From: Betaproteobacteria bacterium
GTDB lineage: Bacteria > Pseudomonadota > Gammaproteobacteria > Burkholderiales > CAIKXV01
Length of the DNA: 64,000 nucleotides
Assembly (NCBI GenBank): GCA_947458265.1
Contig: CANGYF010000001.1
Coordinates: forward strand, 186,001 to 250,000
Reading direction: 5' to 3'
Shown here: positions 24,565 through 32,866 of the stretch, in pieces
Layout: each line of letters starts with the position of its first letter
Numbering within the stretch: position 1 is the first letter of the stretch
Notes under the pieces: generated by a model
Database searches by the model: none
Seen by the model: the letters and a program-made list of their open reading frames with translations, nothing else
Told to the model about the DNA's origin: nothing
Program-made: the position numbers and the translations under genes

Positions 24565-25089
24565 TCACCGCCGGGCGGCGATCCGCTGCACCATCGCAGG
24601 CTTCGGGCGATCGACTTCGCCCTCTTCGAACGCCAGCACCGTCAGCCCGGGAAACGCCTCGCGCAGTTCGCCCGGCCGCAGCAGGAACTCGGGGTTCGTC
24701 GGGCGGCCGAAGCGCTCGTTGCCGACCATGAACGTTTCGTAGATCAGCAGTCCGTCCTCGGCGAGCGCGGCTGCGATCCGTGGGAACAGCGGGCGGTGCA
24801 GGTAGTTCGTGACCACGATCGTGGCGAAGCGCCGATCGCCCAGCGGCCACGGGCTGCCGTCCTCGAGGTCGGCCTGGATGAACTCGACGCCGGGCAGGTT
24901 GCACAGGTCGTCCGGTCCGCCCGAGCCAGGCCGCAGGCGATCGACCGCGACCACCGGAAGCCCGCGCGCGGCGAACCAGCGGGCGTGGCGTCCGTTGCCG
25001 CAGGCGAGGTCGAGGACCGGGCCAGCAGTGATCTGGATGCCCCAGCGGGTCAACCAGGGCGAGGGGGAGGCAGGTGCGTGGCTCGTCAT
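24565..25089 (-). CDS. Class I SAM-dependent methyltransferase
   Basis: A 174-residue protein. Motif I is VLDLACGNGRHARWFAARGL. The acidic residue after beta-2 is in VVAVDRL, and motif II is FIQADLEDG, followed by IVVTNYLHRPLFPRI. The small size and LLIYETFMVGNERFGRP resemble TehB-like tellurite methyltransferases and related short enzymes. The substrate is unknown. Confidence 0.85.
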   Translation of the reverse strand: MTSHAPASPSPWLTRWGIQITAGPVLDLACGNGRHARWFAARGLPVVAVDRLRPGSGGPDDLCNLPGVEFIQADLEDGSPWPLGDRRFATIVVTNYLHRPLFPRIAAALAEDGLLIYETFMVGNERFGRPTNPEFLLRPGELREAFPGLTVLAFEEGEVDRPKPAMVQRIAARR

Positions 25090-25266
25090 GCAGGGGGCGT
25101 TCCGTCAAGGTTCGGATGGTACGGCGTGTTCAGTCGATGGATGTCGAGTCTCTGCGTGCGGTACAGGGCACCCTGGCCGCTCGACTGCGTGGTGACCGAT
25201 CTGGCCGAGACGCTGAAGGACGTGGTGGCCACGGATGAATTGCTGGTGCTGCGCGAGGCGCAATGA

Positions 25267-25294
25267 AAAAGCGCCGCGGTTCCGCGGCGCTTTT
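25267..25294. terminator. Bidirectional rho-independent terminator
   Basis: A perfect 13-bp stem (AAAAGCGCCGCGG / CCGCGGCGCTTTT) with a 2-nt loop, flanked by A and T runs so it works on both strands. It lies 24 bp beyond the stop of the VPLPA-CTERM gene (minus strand). The gap 25090-25266 before it holds no gene I can support. Confidence 0.88.
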
Positions 25295-25318
25295 CGGGTT
25301 TCCGACATTGCGTCTGTT

Positions 25319-25912
25319 TCAGGCGCTGGCGCCCGCACGTTTCTTCCGCGTGAGAACCCCGAAGCCGGCAATCCCTGACAACAGCAGCCACGCTGCGCCC
25401 GGAAGCGGGATCTGGGGAGGCGTGCCCGTGTCGTAGAAGGAGATGTGCGAGAGATCCTTGCCTTCCGGCGTGAGGAACGAGAAAGTCGTCGCGCCGCCGA
25501 AATAGGGGCCGTCGTCCATCGTGTAGACGAAGAAGCTGGGGCCTGCCTTCGACGTGAATGCCGTGATGGCCGGACCTGCCCCCTGTGGGTCGTACTTCCA
25601 GGTCTTCGCGATCGGGTCGATCGTGAACCACGATTGCTGGAGTCCGGGAAACAGCGCGGTGTTCAGTTCGACCTCTCCGAGCGTCCCGTTGTCGTTGAAG
25701 TTGAACTTCCCGATGATCGGCGAACCGTTGTAGGCGCAGTTTGCGAAGCCTTGTCCGAACGATCCCGAGCAATCGTTGCCGGGCCAGGCGAGTGCGCCTG
25801 ACGTGAAGGGTACCTGTGAGACCGTCTCCGCAAGGGACTGTTGTGCGAACCCGCCGATGGCCAAAGACAGCATCGCCGTTGCTGCCAGCTTCGATAGTTT
25901 TTCATGCTTCAT
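25319..25912 (-). CDS. VPLPA-CTERM/PEP-CTERM sorting-domain protein
   Basis: A 197-residue secreted protein. It has a signal peptide (MKHEKLSKLAATAMLSLAIG ... ending SLAET), a beta-rich Gly/Asn/Phe-rich ectodomain with two cysteines (NDCSGSFGQGFANCAYNG), and a C-terminal sorting signal: IPLPGAAWLLLSGIAGFGVL followed by TRKKR. Such tails are processed by exosortase and anchor proteins for export with exopolysaccharide. No exosortase is in the window. Local composition is less GC-rich than its neighbours. Function of the ectodomain is unknown. Confidence 0.85.
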   Translation of the reverse strand: MKHEKLSKLAATAMLSLAIGGFAQQSLAETVSQVPFTSGALAWPGNDCSGSFGQGFANCAYNGSPIIGKFNFNDNGTLGEVELNTALFPGLQQSWFTIDPIAKTWKYDPQGAGPAITAFTSKAGPSFFVYTMDDGPYFGGATTFSFLTPEGKDLSHISFYDTGTPPQIPLPGAAWLLLSGIAGFGVLTRKKRAGASA

Positions 25913-26026
25913 GGAGTGCCCCCTGGACTGTAGGAAACTCGACGTCACTGGAGTCCTGCAAGGGATTGGCAGGACACGACGTCGAGAATCAGTCTAGGGG
26001 TTCTCCTCTGCGGGGACGATGATCCA

Positions 26027-26059
26027 AAAGGACCCATTTGCCCCGTGCAATGGTCCTTT
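26027..26059. promoter_or_regulatory. Long inverted repeat in a divergent intergenic region
   Basis: AAAGGACCCATT (26027-26038) and AATGGTCCTTT (26049-26059) are inverted copies with one unpaired base, separated by 10 bp. They lie between the divergent VPLPA-CTERM and enoyl-CoA hydratase genes, where a terminator is not expected. An operator for one or both genes is more likely. The rest of 25913-26163 shows nothing else clear. Confidence 0.5.
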
Positions 26060-26163
26060 CGGACTATCGATCGTGCCCTTACTGTCGGATCCCTGCATCC
26101 CGCATCGACAGCCGCCCCGTGCGTGGATACGATCGCGCGCAATGCACACGAAAGGATGACGCG

Positions 26164-26976
26164 ATGCCCGCACCGCATTCACTGACCACCGAAGTCAAAC
26201 GCGTATCCATCGAGGATGGCGTTGCACTGGTGACGCTGACTCGTCCCCGCGTGATGAACGCGGTGAATCTGCAACTGCGTGCCGAGATCATCGATTTCGC
26301 GCGCGAGCTCGACGCCGATCCGTCCGTCGCCGTCGTGGTGATCACCGGCGAGGGCGACCGGGCCTTCTGCGCGGGCGCAGACCTGAAGGAGCGCGGCCAG
26401 CGCAGCGTGCAGCAGCTCTACGACGAGCGCCGCTTCTTCCGCAGCCGTTGGGTGAACTCGGTGGCTTCGATGGCCAAGCCGACGATCGCGGCGATCAACG
26501 GCTACTGCCTCGGGGGTGGCTTCGAACTTGCGTTGCAATGCGACCTGCGCATCGCTTCGGACAACGCGACCTTCTCGCTGCCAGAGGTCGGGCTGGGCTT
26601 CCTGCCCGGGGCCGGTGGCACGCAGCGGCTGCCGCGTGCGGTCGGGCTGCAGAAGGCGAAGGAGCTGATCTTCACCGGCCGACGCTTCGATGCACACGAG
26701 GCCGAGCGGCTGGGCGTCGTCCTGCGCGTGGTGCCCCAGCCGGAGCTGATGGCCGCGACGATGGACCTCGCCCGTTCGATCGCACGCCAGCCGCGCATGT
26801 CGCTGATCCAGGCCAAGATCGCGCTCAACGCCTCGCAGGAGACGATGCTCTCAGGCGGGTTGCAGGCGGAGAACGAGGCGTGGCTGCCGTGCCTGCTGTC
26901 GGATGCGTGGAAGGGGCAGGTGGCGAAGTTCGGCGGGAAGGGTGAAGAGCGGGGTGAGGAGCAGGGCAAGGGCTGA
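26164..26976 (+). CDS. Enoyl-CoA hydratase/isomerase (crotonase) family protein
   Basis: A 270-residue crotonase. It has the oxyanion-hole segments AFCAGADLKERG and GYCLGGGFELALQCDLRIAS and the catalytic Glu in FSLPEVGLGFLPGAGGTQRL. It hydrates enoyl-CoA in fatty or amino acid beta-oxidation; close relatives include methylglutaconyl-CoA hydratase. AAAGGATGACGCG precedes ATG 26164. It is monocistronic and ends with a charged Gly/Glu-rich tail. Confidence 0.92.
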   Translation: MPAPHSLTTEVKRVSIEDGVALVTLTRPRVMNAVNLQLRAEIIDFARELDADPSVAVVVITGEGDRAFCAGADLKERGQRSVQQLYDERRFFRSRWVNSVASMAKPTIAAINGYCLGGGFELALQCDLRIASDNATFSLPEVGLGFLPGAGGTQRLPRAVGLQKAKELIFTGRRFDAHEAERLGVVLRVVPQPELMAATMDLARSIARQPRMSLIQAKIALNASQETMLSGGLQAENEAWLPCLLSDAWKGQVAKFGGKGEERGEEQGKG

Positions 26977-27002
26977 TGCCGCAGGGCCTGCCCCGCCGGG
27001 CT

Positions 27003-27254
27003 TTACCCGTGCCGTGCGCTGCGCTGCCGTTGTGCACGCGCGCGCTTGTAGATCATCGTGTAGAGCCCGGTGAACATCAGGATCGGCCACAGGAAGACGC
27101 AGATCGCGACCCACATGGTCCGGCCGTCCATCGGGCCGCGTTCGCCGTTGTCGCTGCGAGAGACGGTGCCCTCGCTGAACAGATGGCGGACCGGGTAGGT
27201 GGTCAGGCCGAACAGTGCACCGAAGACGAGGAACGAAATGATGATGCTGTTCAT
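27003..27254 (-). CDS. Small two-helix membrane protein
   Basis: An 83-residue protein with two membrane segments: IIISFLVFGALFGLTTYPV and MWVAICVFLWPILMFTGLYT. A short soluble loop (SEGTVSRSDNGERG) joins them, and the C-terminus is basic. No family recognised. GGAGGGG-like purines precede the start; the neighbours are unrelated. Confidence 0.6.
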   Translation of the reverse strand: MNSIIISFLVFGALFGLTTYPVRHLFSEGTVSRSDNGERGPMDGRTMWVAICVFLWPILMFTGLYTMIYKRARAQRQRSARHG

Positions 27255-27333
27255 GGAGGGGCTCCCGTTGTGAGCACGCGCAGGCTGGCGGCGTACGTGG
27301 CGGAAGTCTGACACGCTGTATGGACAATTGCAC

Positions 27334-27353
27334 CTGTCAAATCAGTATGACAG
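27334..27353. promoter_or_regulatory. Inverted repeat CTGTCA-N8-TGACAG
   Basis: A 6-bp-arm palindrome with an 8-bp spacer in the 203-bp gap upstream of the small membrane protein gene (minus strand) and after slyX. By position it could be an operator for the membrane protein gene. The spacing does not fit a LexA box. Confidence 0.35.
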
Positions 27354-27457
27354 TCGGCATGAAGACATATTCTGTTCCACCAGGGCAGCGATGCTGCGCT
27401 GCGATCACTCCACCTTGATGTTCGCGGTCGCGAGCAGCGTGCCGCTGTCGGCCAGCC

Positions 27458-27706
27458 TCAGTAGTGTGGCGGTACTTCCTGCCTGGATCCTGTCCCGTCC
27501 CCGCTTGCGTCCTGCTCGCCCATCTCCTGCACCTGCCCGCGCAGCCGTACCAGTTCCCGGGCCAGCGCCTCGATCTGCTGCTGCTGGCGCGCCACCGTAC
27601 GGTTGAGTTCGTCGAGCAGGTCCTCGGTGAAACTCGCCTTGACCTCGAGCGCCATCAGGCGCTCGTCGACACCCGTGTCGCTGGAGCCGCCTTCAGAGCT
27701 GGCCAT
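27458..27706 (-). CDS. slyX: SlyX family protein
   Basis: An 82-residue protein. ERLMALEVKASFTEDLLDEL followed by NRTVARQQQQIEALARELVR is the SlyX coiled coil, and it ends in the conserved PPHY. Function is unknown in any organism; probably cytosolic. Its ATG overlaps the stop of the upstream SDR gene, so the two are coupled. Confidence 0.93.
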   Translation of the reverse strand: MASSEGGSSDTGVDERLMALEVKASFTEDLLDELNRTVARQQQQIEALARELVRLRGQVQEMGEQDASGDGTGSRQEVPPHY

Positions 27707-28479
27707 CAGTGGTTGATGTATCCGCCATCGACGCAGATGTCCTCGCCCTGCAGGAAGGCGGGAGCGTCGGTGGCAAGGAAGAAGGCGACATCGGCGATCT
27801 CGCCGGGCTCGCCCAGCCGGCCGAGCGGCACGTACTGGCTGACGCGGCGGGCCATCTCTTCCGGTTCGGTGCGCAGGCGGTCGATCAGCGGCTGGGTCTT
27901 GATCGGCCCGGGGCTGACCGAGTTCACCTGGATGTTGTCCTTGCCCAGTTCATAGGCCATCGACTTGGTGAGGTGCAGCAGCGCTGCCTTGGTCAGGCCG
28001 TACAGCGCGCGTTTCGCATAGGTCACGTGGCCCAGCTGGCTGGCGATGTGGATGATCCGCCCGCCGCCCTGGGCGCGCATGATCGGCACCACGGCCTGGC
28101 TGGCGAAGAACGGCGTGGCGATGTTCACGCCGACCACCGCATCGAACTGGGCGCGGGTGTAGTCGCCGAAGTCGTATGGCGCACGGATGCCGGCGTTGTT
28201 CACCAGAACGTCGATGCGGCCGAACCGCTTGTGCGCGTCGGCGATCATTGCCTCGGCGTTGCCGGCGACGGAAAGATCGTAGAGGCCGTACTCGATCGTC
28301 CCGGCATCCGGATAGGCCCGGCACTCGGCCTGTGCCGTCTCGAGCTGTTCCTGCGTGCCTTCGGCGACGAGGAACACCGAGGCGCCGGCTGCTGCGAAGC
28401 GCTTGGCGATCGTGTTGCCGATGCCGTGCTGCGTGGATGCGCCGGTGACGACGCAGAACCGGCCCTTCATCGATGCCAT
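27706..28479 (-). CDS. Short-chain dehydrogenase/reductase
   Basis: A 257-residue SDR. The nucleotide-binding motif is VTGASTQHGIGNTIA, slightly unusual in carrying TQH inside the TGxxxGxG loop. NNAG is present. The catalytic Ser/Tyr/Lys are in HIASQLGHVTYAKRALYGLT with YGLTK, and PGPIKTQP follows. It ends GEDICVDGGYINH. It probably oxidises or reduces a secondary alcohol or ketone with NAD(P)H. Its stop overlaps the slyX start. Confidence 0.9.
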   Translation of the reverse strand: MASMKGRFCVVTGASTQHGIGNTIAKRFAAAGASVFLVAEGTQEQLETAQAECRAYPDAGTIEYGLYDLSVAGNAEAMIADAHKRFGRIDVLVNNAGIRAPYDFGDYTRAQFDAVVGVNIATPFFASQAVVPIMRAQGGGRIIHIASQLGHVTYAKRALYGLTKAALLHLTKSMAYELGKDNIQVNSVSPGPIKTQPLIDRLRTEPEEMARRVSQYVPLGRLGEPGEIADVAFFLATDAPAFLQGEDICVDGGYINH

Positions 28480-28650
28480 GGTGCCTCCGGGTTCAGCTGA
28501 CTGCGGTGACGATCCGCTTCAACGGACCGAGGTCGGAATGTAGCGCACGCCCGTGCCATGTACCAACGCCGGGCTCCGACGCGAAGCGGTTCTCCGCCAC
28601 CGCCTTCTGCATCAGTGGTGGCATCGTCGCGTTCTACCAGACGTAGATCG

Positions 28651-28851
28651 ATGGCCGCAGGATCAGCAGCGGGCTTGGCTCGCGCGACATGCTGGTGCAG
28701 ATCGTGAAGCTGCCGGCGACCCGGGAGCGGATGTTGCAGAACGACTTCGAGCCGACCATCATGGACCCTCAGGCGTTCGGTGCGTTCATCAAGTCCGAGA
28801 TCGCTACCTGGGCGAAGGTGGTCAAGGTCGCCGGCATCAAGGCGGAGTGAT
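28651..28851 (+). pseudogene. C-terminal remnant of a Bug/TctC binding protein
   Basis: The frame reads LVQIVKLPATRERMLQNDFE, then PQAFGAFIKSEIATWAKVVK and VAGIKAE, the last 60 residues of a Bug protein. The signal peptide and both binding lobes are absent. Upstream, 28500-28650 has no continuing homology in any frame. This is a decayed tenth copy in the window. Confidence 0.85.
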
Positions 28852-28897
28852 CGCTGTGGTCTGATGGGGTCTGGACGTAAATCGAGGGGCGATGCCC

Positions 28898-29281
28898 ATG
28901 GCAATCAGCTGGCTGACCGTGCTGCAGGCGGTACCGTGGTCCGACGTGATCCGCAATGCGCCGAAGCTTGCCGACGGTGCGAAGAAGTTGTGGAGCAGCG
29001 TCGCGGGTCAACCGGCCCAGGCGTCGGTGGGTGCCGGTGCGATGGCGCAGTCGCGTGGCGATGCCTCTCCGGAGGCGCTGCAGGCGCGCGTCGAGTCGCT
29101 CGAGGCCACGGTCGCGGACCTGCACGGCCAGCTGCTGTCCTCGACCGAACTCATCCGCCAGCTGGCCGATCAGAACACGCAGCTGGTGGAGCGTGTCGAA
29201 CTCAACCGGGTGCGTGCGGTGCGCATGACCTGGGCACTCGTGGTGGTGGCCCTGATCGCGCTGGCCGGCGTGATCTGGTGA
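28898..29281 (+). CDS. Coiled-coil protein with C-terminal membrane anchor
   Basis: A 127-residue protein. It has an N-terminal amphipathic stretch (WLTVLQAVPWSDVIRNAPKL), a central Ala/Gln-rich linker, a coiled coil (RVESLEATVADLHGQLLSST ... ELIRQLADQN), and one C-terminal transmembrane helix (MTWALVVVALIALAGVIW). No enzyme motif. GAGGGG lies 8 nt before ATG 28898; ATG 28892 is the alternative. Function unknown. Confidence 0.65.
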   Translation: MAISWLTVLQAVPWSDVIRNAPKLADGAKKLWSSVAGQPAQASVGAGAMAQSRGDASPEALQARVESLEATVADLHGQLLSSTELIRQLADQNTQLVERVELNRVRAVRMTWALVVVALIALAGVIW

Positions 29282-29305
29282 GCGGCCGGTGACCGTCCGC
29301 CACCC

Positions 29306-30109
29306 CTAGCGCAGGTTGTTGCGCAGCACCGCCAGCCAGGGCCGGCTCGGGCTCGGCTGCAGCAGGCCGTTCGCGTCGAGCTTCACGTCGGTCCAGGTGA
29401 CTGCATCGCGCACGTTGCCGCCGATCGCACCGAGCAGGCCGGGGGACACGCTCACCACCAGGTCACAGTGGTAGGTGCCGCTGCTGTCCTGGCTCGCCAG
29501 CTGGGCAAAGCGGATGACCACGGTGGCTGTCCATGCGCGCGTTGCGCAGATCAGGTCGCCGACCCGCGGCGCGGTGGTCGAGGCATCGAGCGCCTGGAAA
29601 CCGGCCGGATCAGGGAAGTCGTACGCGCGCTTCATGTAGTCCCAGTGCCGGGCGCTGGGCAGGAACACCTCGCGCGGGATGCCGGCCGAGTGCATCAGGA
29701 ACGAGATGAACACCGCGGACCAGGCCACCATCGAGCCGTCCTTCCGCAGCGCGCGCTCCGCCTGAAAGTCGCTGCCGCGCAGTACCTGCCAGTACATCAG
29801 TACGCGGCTCGTGTAATCGGGTTCCCATTCGTTGCGTGGCGTCACCAGCGCCGCGGCTTCCGGACGGCCGAGCAGCTTGCCGGAGGCCTCGATGCGCGGA
29901 CGTCCCCACAGGGTCCATTCCTGCAGCGCGATCGTCACCAGCCGCTGGCGCCGGTCCTGCACCTCGATGGCTCGGTCGGGAGGCTTCGCAGCCGGGCCGC
30001 TGCGCGACGGCGTGCCGCGATCGATGGTCGTGCAGGCGCACAGCGCGAGCAGCAGGCTCGATGCCGCGGCGGTGCGGGTGGCGAGGGCCAGGCGCGAATG
30101 CTGCTTCAT
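29306..30109 (-). CDS. DUF2272 lipoprotein
   Basis: A 267-residue lipoprotein. The lipobox is LLALCACTT. The DUF2272 domain follows, with EWEPDYTSRVLMYWQVL, VAWSAVFISFLMHSAGIPRE and GTYHCDLVVSV. The layout resembles an NlpC/P60-like amidase, with a polar Ala-Trp-Ser replacing the usual Cys region; a Cys occurs before DLVV instead. A cell-wall role is possible but unproven. Confidence 0.75.
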   Translation of the reverse strand: MKQHSRLALATRTAAASSLLLALCACTTIDRGTPSRSGPAAKPPDRAIEVQDRRQRLVTIALQEWTLWGRPRIEASGKLLGRPEAAALVTPRNEWEPDYTSRVLMYWQVLRGSDFQAERALRKDGSMVAWSAVFISFLMHSAGIPREVFLPSARHWDYMKRAYDFPDPAGFQALDASTTAPRVGDLICATRAWTATVVIRFAQLASQDSSGTYHCDLVVSVSPGLLGAIGGNVRDAVTWTDVKLDANGLLQPSPSRPWLAVLRNNLR

Positions 30110-30220
30110 TGCCGAAAGTCTAGCATCGCCGTGCACGCGAGCCGGCACGCAGGCCCGACGTGATGCGCAGCCCTGCGCGTAGAATCCGCCGCTTTCATTC
30201 GTGCATGCGCGGGAGTCGTG

Positions 30221-31027
30221 ATGGCCAGGATGTCCGGCAAGGTTGCCTTCCTCACCGGTGCGGGTGCCGGCATCGCTCGTGCGACTGCCCGTGCGTTCGC
30301 CCGCGAAGGCGCGAAGGTCGCGCTGTTCGAGCTGGACGAGGCGGCGGGCCGCTCGGCCGAAGCGCAGATCCGCGCCGAAGGCGGCGAGGCGCTGTTCATC
30401 CGCACCGACGTGACCGACGACGCGCAGGTGAAGCATGCGGTCGAGCGCACCGTCGAGGCGTTCGGCCGGCTCGACGTGATCATGAACTGCGCCGGTGGCT
30501 CGCTGCAGGAAGACCGCCCGGTGCACCTGATGGACATCGACACCTGGCACCGGACGATGGCGCTCAACCTGCTGCATCCGTTCCTGTGCTGCCGCCATGC
30601 GATCCCGCACATGATCGCGGCCGGTGGCGGGTCGATCATCAACTTCTCGTCCCACCTCGGGCTCAAGGGTTCCGAGAAGCCGGCCTATGCGGCGGCCAAG
30701 GGCGGCATCATGTCGTTCACGCAGACGCTGGCGGCGCAGTACGTCGGGTACAACATCCGGGCCAATGCGATCGCGCCGGCCATCGTGCGCACCGAGCGGT
30801 CGATCGCGCGCTGGGAGAACAAGGACTGGCTGCTCTCCGACAACCCTTCGCCGGCAGCGAAGGCGCGCATCACCATGCAGAAGCTCTATCCGTTCTCGGT
30901 CGGAGAGCCGGAGCACATCGCCGCGCTCGCCGTGTTCCTCGGGTCGGACGAGTCGCGCATGGTGAACGGCACCACGATCGCAGCCGACGGTGGACGCTCG
31001 ACCTACCTCAAGGTCTCCAGCGACTGA
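30221..31027 (+). CDS. Short-chain dehydrogenase/reductase (paralogue of 50185 gene)
   Basis: A 268-residue SDR. TGAGAGIARATAR is the cofactor loop and NCAGG replaces NNAG. The catalytic site is SSHLGLKGSEKPAYAAAKGG (Tyr, Lys). It is strikingly similar to the SDR at 50185 over the full length, including PVHLMDIDTWHRTMALNLLH and IPHMIAAGGGSIIN, so the two should share a substrate class. Cytosolic NAD(P)-dependent oxidoreductase. It stands alone, just before a converging ABC transporter operon. Confidence 0.9.
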   Translation: MARMSGKVAFLTGAGAGIARATARAFAREGAKVALFELDEAAGRSAEAQIRAEGGEALFIRTDVTDDAQVKHAVERTVEAFGRLDVIMNCAGGSLQEDRPVHLMDIDTWHRTMALNLLHPFLCCRHAIPHMIAAGGGSIINFSSHLGLKGSEKPAYAAAKGGIMSFTQTLAAQYVGYNIRANAIAPAIVRTERSIARWENKDWLLSDNPSPAAKARITMQKLYPFSVGEPEHIAALAVFLGSDESRMVNGTTIAADGGRSTYLKVSSD

Positions 31028-31034
31028 TCACTGC

Positions 31035-31826
31035 TCACGGCGTCGGCACGGCTACCCAGCGCAGGCCGCCGGACGATTCGATCCGCTCGATGCTGACCGC
31101 CTGCTCGAACACCGCGGCGATGGCCGCATGCAGCGCCGGGTCTCCGGGAGTGCCGATGGCGCAGACCCGGCCGCGGTCCATCACGACCACCCGGTCGGCG
31201 GCCAGTGCCAGGGTCAGGTCGTGCAGCACGGCGGCGACGGCGACCTGCTGGCGCACCAATCCGTTGATGCAGCAGAGCACCGCCCGTTGGTGCGGGGCGT
31301 CGAGGTGGGTGGTCGGCTCGTCGAGCAGCACCACCGGGGCCTGCACCGCGAGCACGCGCGCGAGCAGCACCCGCTGGCGCTCGCCGCCGGAGAGTTCGCC
31401 CAGCCGGCGCGCGGCGAAGGCGGTTGCGCCGGTGGCTTCCAGTGCGAGGTCGACGGCGCGATGGTCGTCCGCGCCGGGTGCGCCGAACAGGCCCTGGTGC
31501 GGCAGCCGGCCGAGGCCGACGATATCGCGTACGGCGAGGTCGCCGTCGGCTTCTCCCTGCTGCGCGAGCCAGGCGATGCGGCGGGCACGCTCGCGCGCCG
31601 GGAGCGCATCCAGCCGGTCGCCACCGGCCAAGACCTGGCCTCGGTCCGGCTTGCACAGTCCGGCGAGCACCGACAGCAGCGTGCTCTTGCCGGCGCCGTT
31701 CGGACCGACGATCGCGGTCCACTGGCCCGCGTGCAGGGCAAGCGACACGTCGTCCAGTACGCGCCGGCCGCCGAGCGCCACGCCGACGCCGCTGGCCTCG
31801 AGCAGCGGTGCGGCCGGGCCTGTCAT
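31035..31826 (-). CDS. btuD: ABC transporter ATP-binding protein (cobalamin/haem/siderophore type)
   Basis: A 263-residue ATPase. Walker A is GPNGAGKST, signature LSGGERQRVLLARVL, and Walker B PVVLLDEPTTHLD. It is a FecE/BtuD/HmuV-type subunit. It is the last gene of a minus-strand operon, overlapping the permease by 4 bp. The family energises import of vitamin B12, haem or ferric siderophores. B12 is preferred because of the BtuF-like partner, but haem cannot be excluded. Confidence 0.88.
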   Translation of the reverse strand: MTGPAAPLLEASGVGVALGGRRVLDDVSLALHAGQWTAIVGPNGAGKSTLLSVLAGLCKPDRGQVLAGGDRLDALPARERARRIAWLAQQGEADGDLAVRDIVGLGRLPHQGLFGAPGADDHRAVDLALEATGATAFAARRLGELSGGERQRVLLARVLAVQAPVVLLDEPTTHLDAPHQRAVLCCINGLVRQQVAVAAVLHDLTLALAADRVVVMDRGRVCAIGTPGDPALHAAIAAVFEQAVSIERIESSGGLRWVAVPTP

Positions 31827-32866
31827 GCCTGCCTCCGGCGCAGCAGTACCAGCAGGTAGATACCGCCCAGCACGGCGGTGAGGACACCCACCGGCAGTTC
31901 CTGCGGTGCGACCAGCGTGCGTGCAGCGATGTCACCCGCCAGCAGCAGCACGCCGCCGGCCAGCGCGGACAGCGCGAGCAGCGGACCGTGGGCGACGGTC
32001 ACGCAGCGGCGTACCAGGTGCGGCGCGACCAGGCCGACGAAGGCGATCATGCCGGCCTGCGCCACCGCGGCACCGGTGGCCAGTGCCATGGTGGTGACCA
32101 GCAGCAGCCGCACCTGCGGTAACGGTACGCCCAGGCTTGCGGCGCTCGCCTCGCCGAGCACCAGCGCATCGAGTGCGCGCGACACTTGCAGCGCGAGCGG
32201 CAGCACCAGCAGCAGCACGCCGCCGAGCACCAGGGTGCTGTTCCAGCCCAGGAAGCCGGTGGTGCCGAGCAGGAAGATCTGTTTGCCGCGCATCGCATCC
32301 GGCGACACCAGCATCACCAGGTCGGACAGCGCGGTGAGCAGTACGCCGACCACCACGCCGCACAGCAGCAGCGACATTGGCCGGGCTGCGCCGCGCGCCA
32401 GCAGCAGGGTCAGCGCCACGCCGACCAGCGCGCCTAGGAAGGCTGCGCCGACCAGTCCGAGCTGCAGCAGCGCGCCGGCGCTGGCGAGGCCGATCGAAGC
32501 ACCGGCGGTGGTGCCGGCCGCCAGCACGAGCACCACGCCCAGGCCCGCACCGGCCGCCGAGCCCAGCAGGTAGGGATCGGCGAGCGGATTGCGGAACAGG
32601 CCTTGCGCCACCGCACCGGCGAAGCCGAGCAGCGCGCCGGCGAGCCAGGCACCGATCGAGCGCGGCGCGCGGATCTCGCGCAGCAGGGTCCATTCGTCTG
32701 CCCATGCGAAAGACAAGCCGTCGCTGCCCGCGGCGAGGCCTGCGAGCAGCAGCAGTACGCTGGCCGCAACGAGTACCAGCGCCAGCATGGCCGCACGGGC
32801 TGGTACGGCGGGTATGCCGTGCCGGCCGGTAGTGGCGGGGCGCGAGTCCCCCAGCCCTCTGCTCAT
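31823..32866 (-). CDS. btuC: FecCD/BtuC-family ABC permease
   Basis: A 347-residue membrane protein with about ten helices. Family signatures include RAPRSIGAWLAGALLGFAGA, GNPLADPYLLGSAAGAGLG-like NPLADPYLLGSAAG, and the C-terminal GMIAFVGLVAPHLVRRCVT with LPVGVLTAVLGGIYLLVLL. It forms the transmembrane channel with the flanking ATPase and binding protein. Overlaps of 4 bp on both sides mean the three are coupled. Confidence 0.92.
   Translation of the reverse strand: MSRGLGDSRPATTGRHGIPAVPARAAMLALVLVAASVLLLLAGLAAGSDGLSFAWADEWTLLREIRAPRSIGAWLAGALLGFAGAVAQGLFRNPLADPYLLGSAAGAGLGVVLVLAAGTTAGASIGLASAGALLQLGLVGAAFLGALVGVALTLLLARGAARPMSLLLCGVVVGVLLTALSDLVMLVSPDAMRGKQIFLLGTTGFLGWNSTLVLGGVLLLVLPLALQVSRALDALVLGEASAASLGVPLPQVRLLLVTTMALATGAAVAQAGMIAFVGLVAPHLVRRCVTVAHGPLLALSALAGGVLLLAGDIAARTLVAPQELPVGVLTAVLGGIYLLVLLRRRQA

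Noticed and set aside
25141-25266. 41-codon plus-strand frame ending just before the terminator
   Set aside because: No ribosome site and no recognised family; the terminator is explained by the minus-strand VPLPA-CTERM gene.
27334-27353. LexA/SOS box
   Set aside because: The spacing between CTGT and ACAG is 12 rather than 8.
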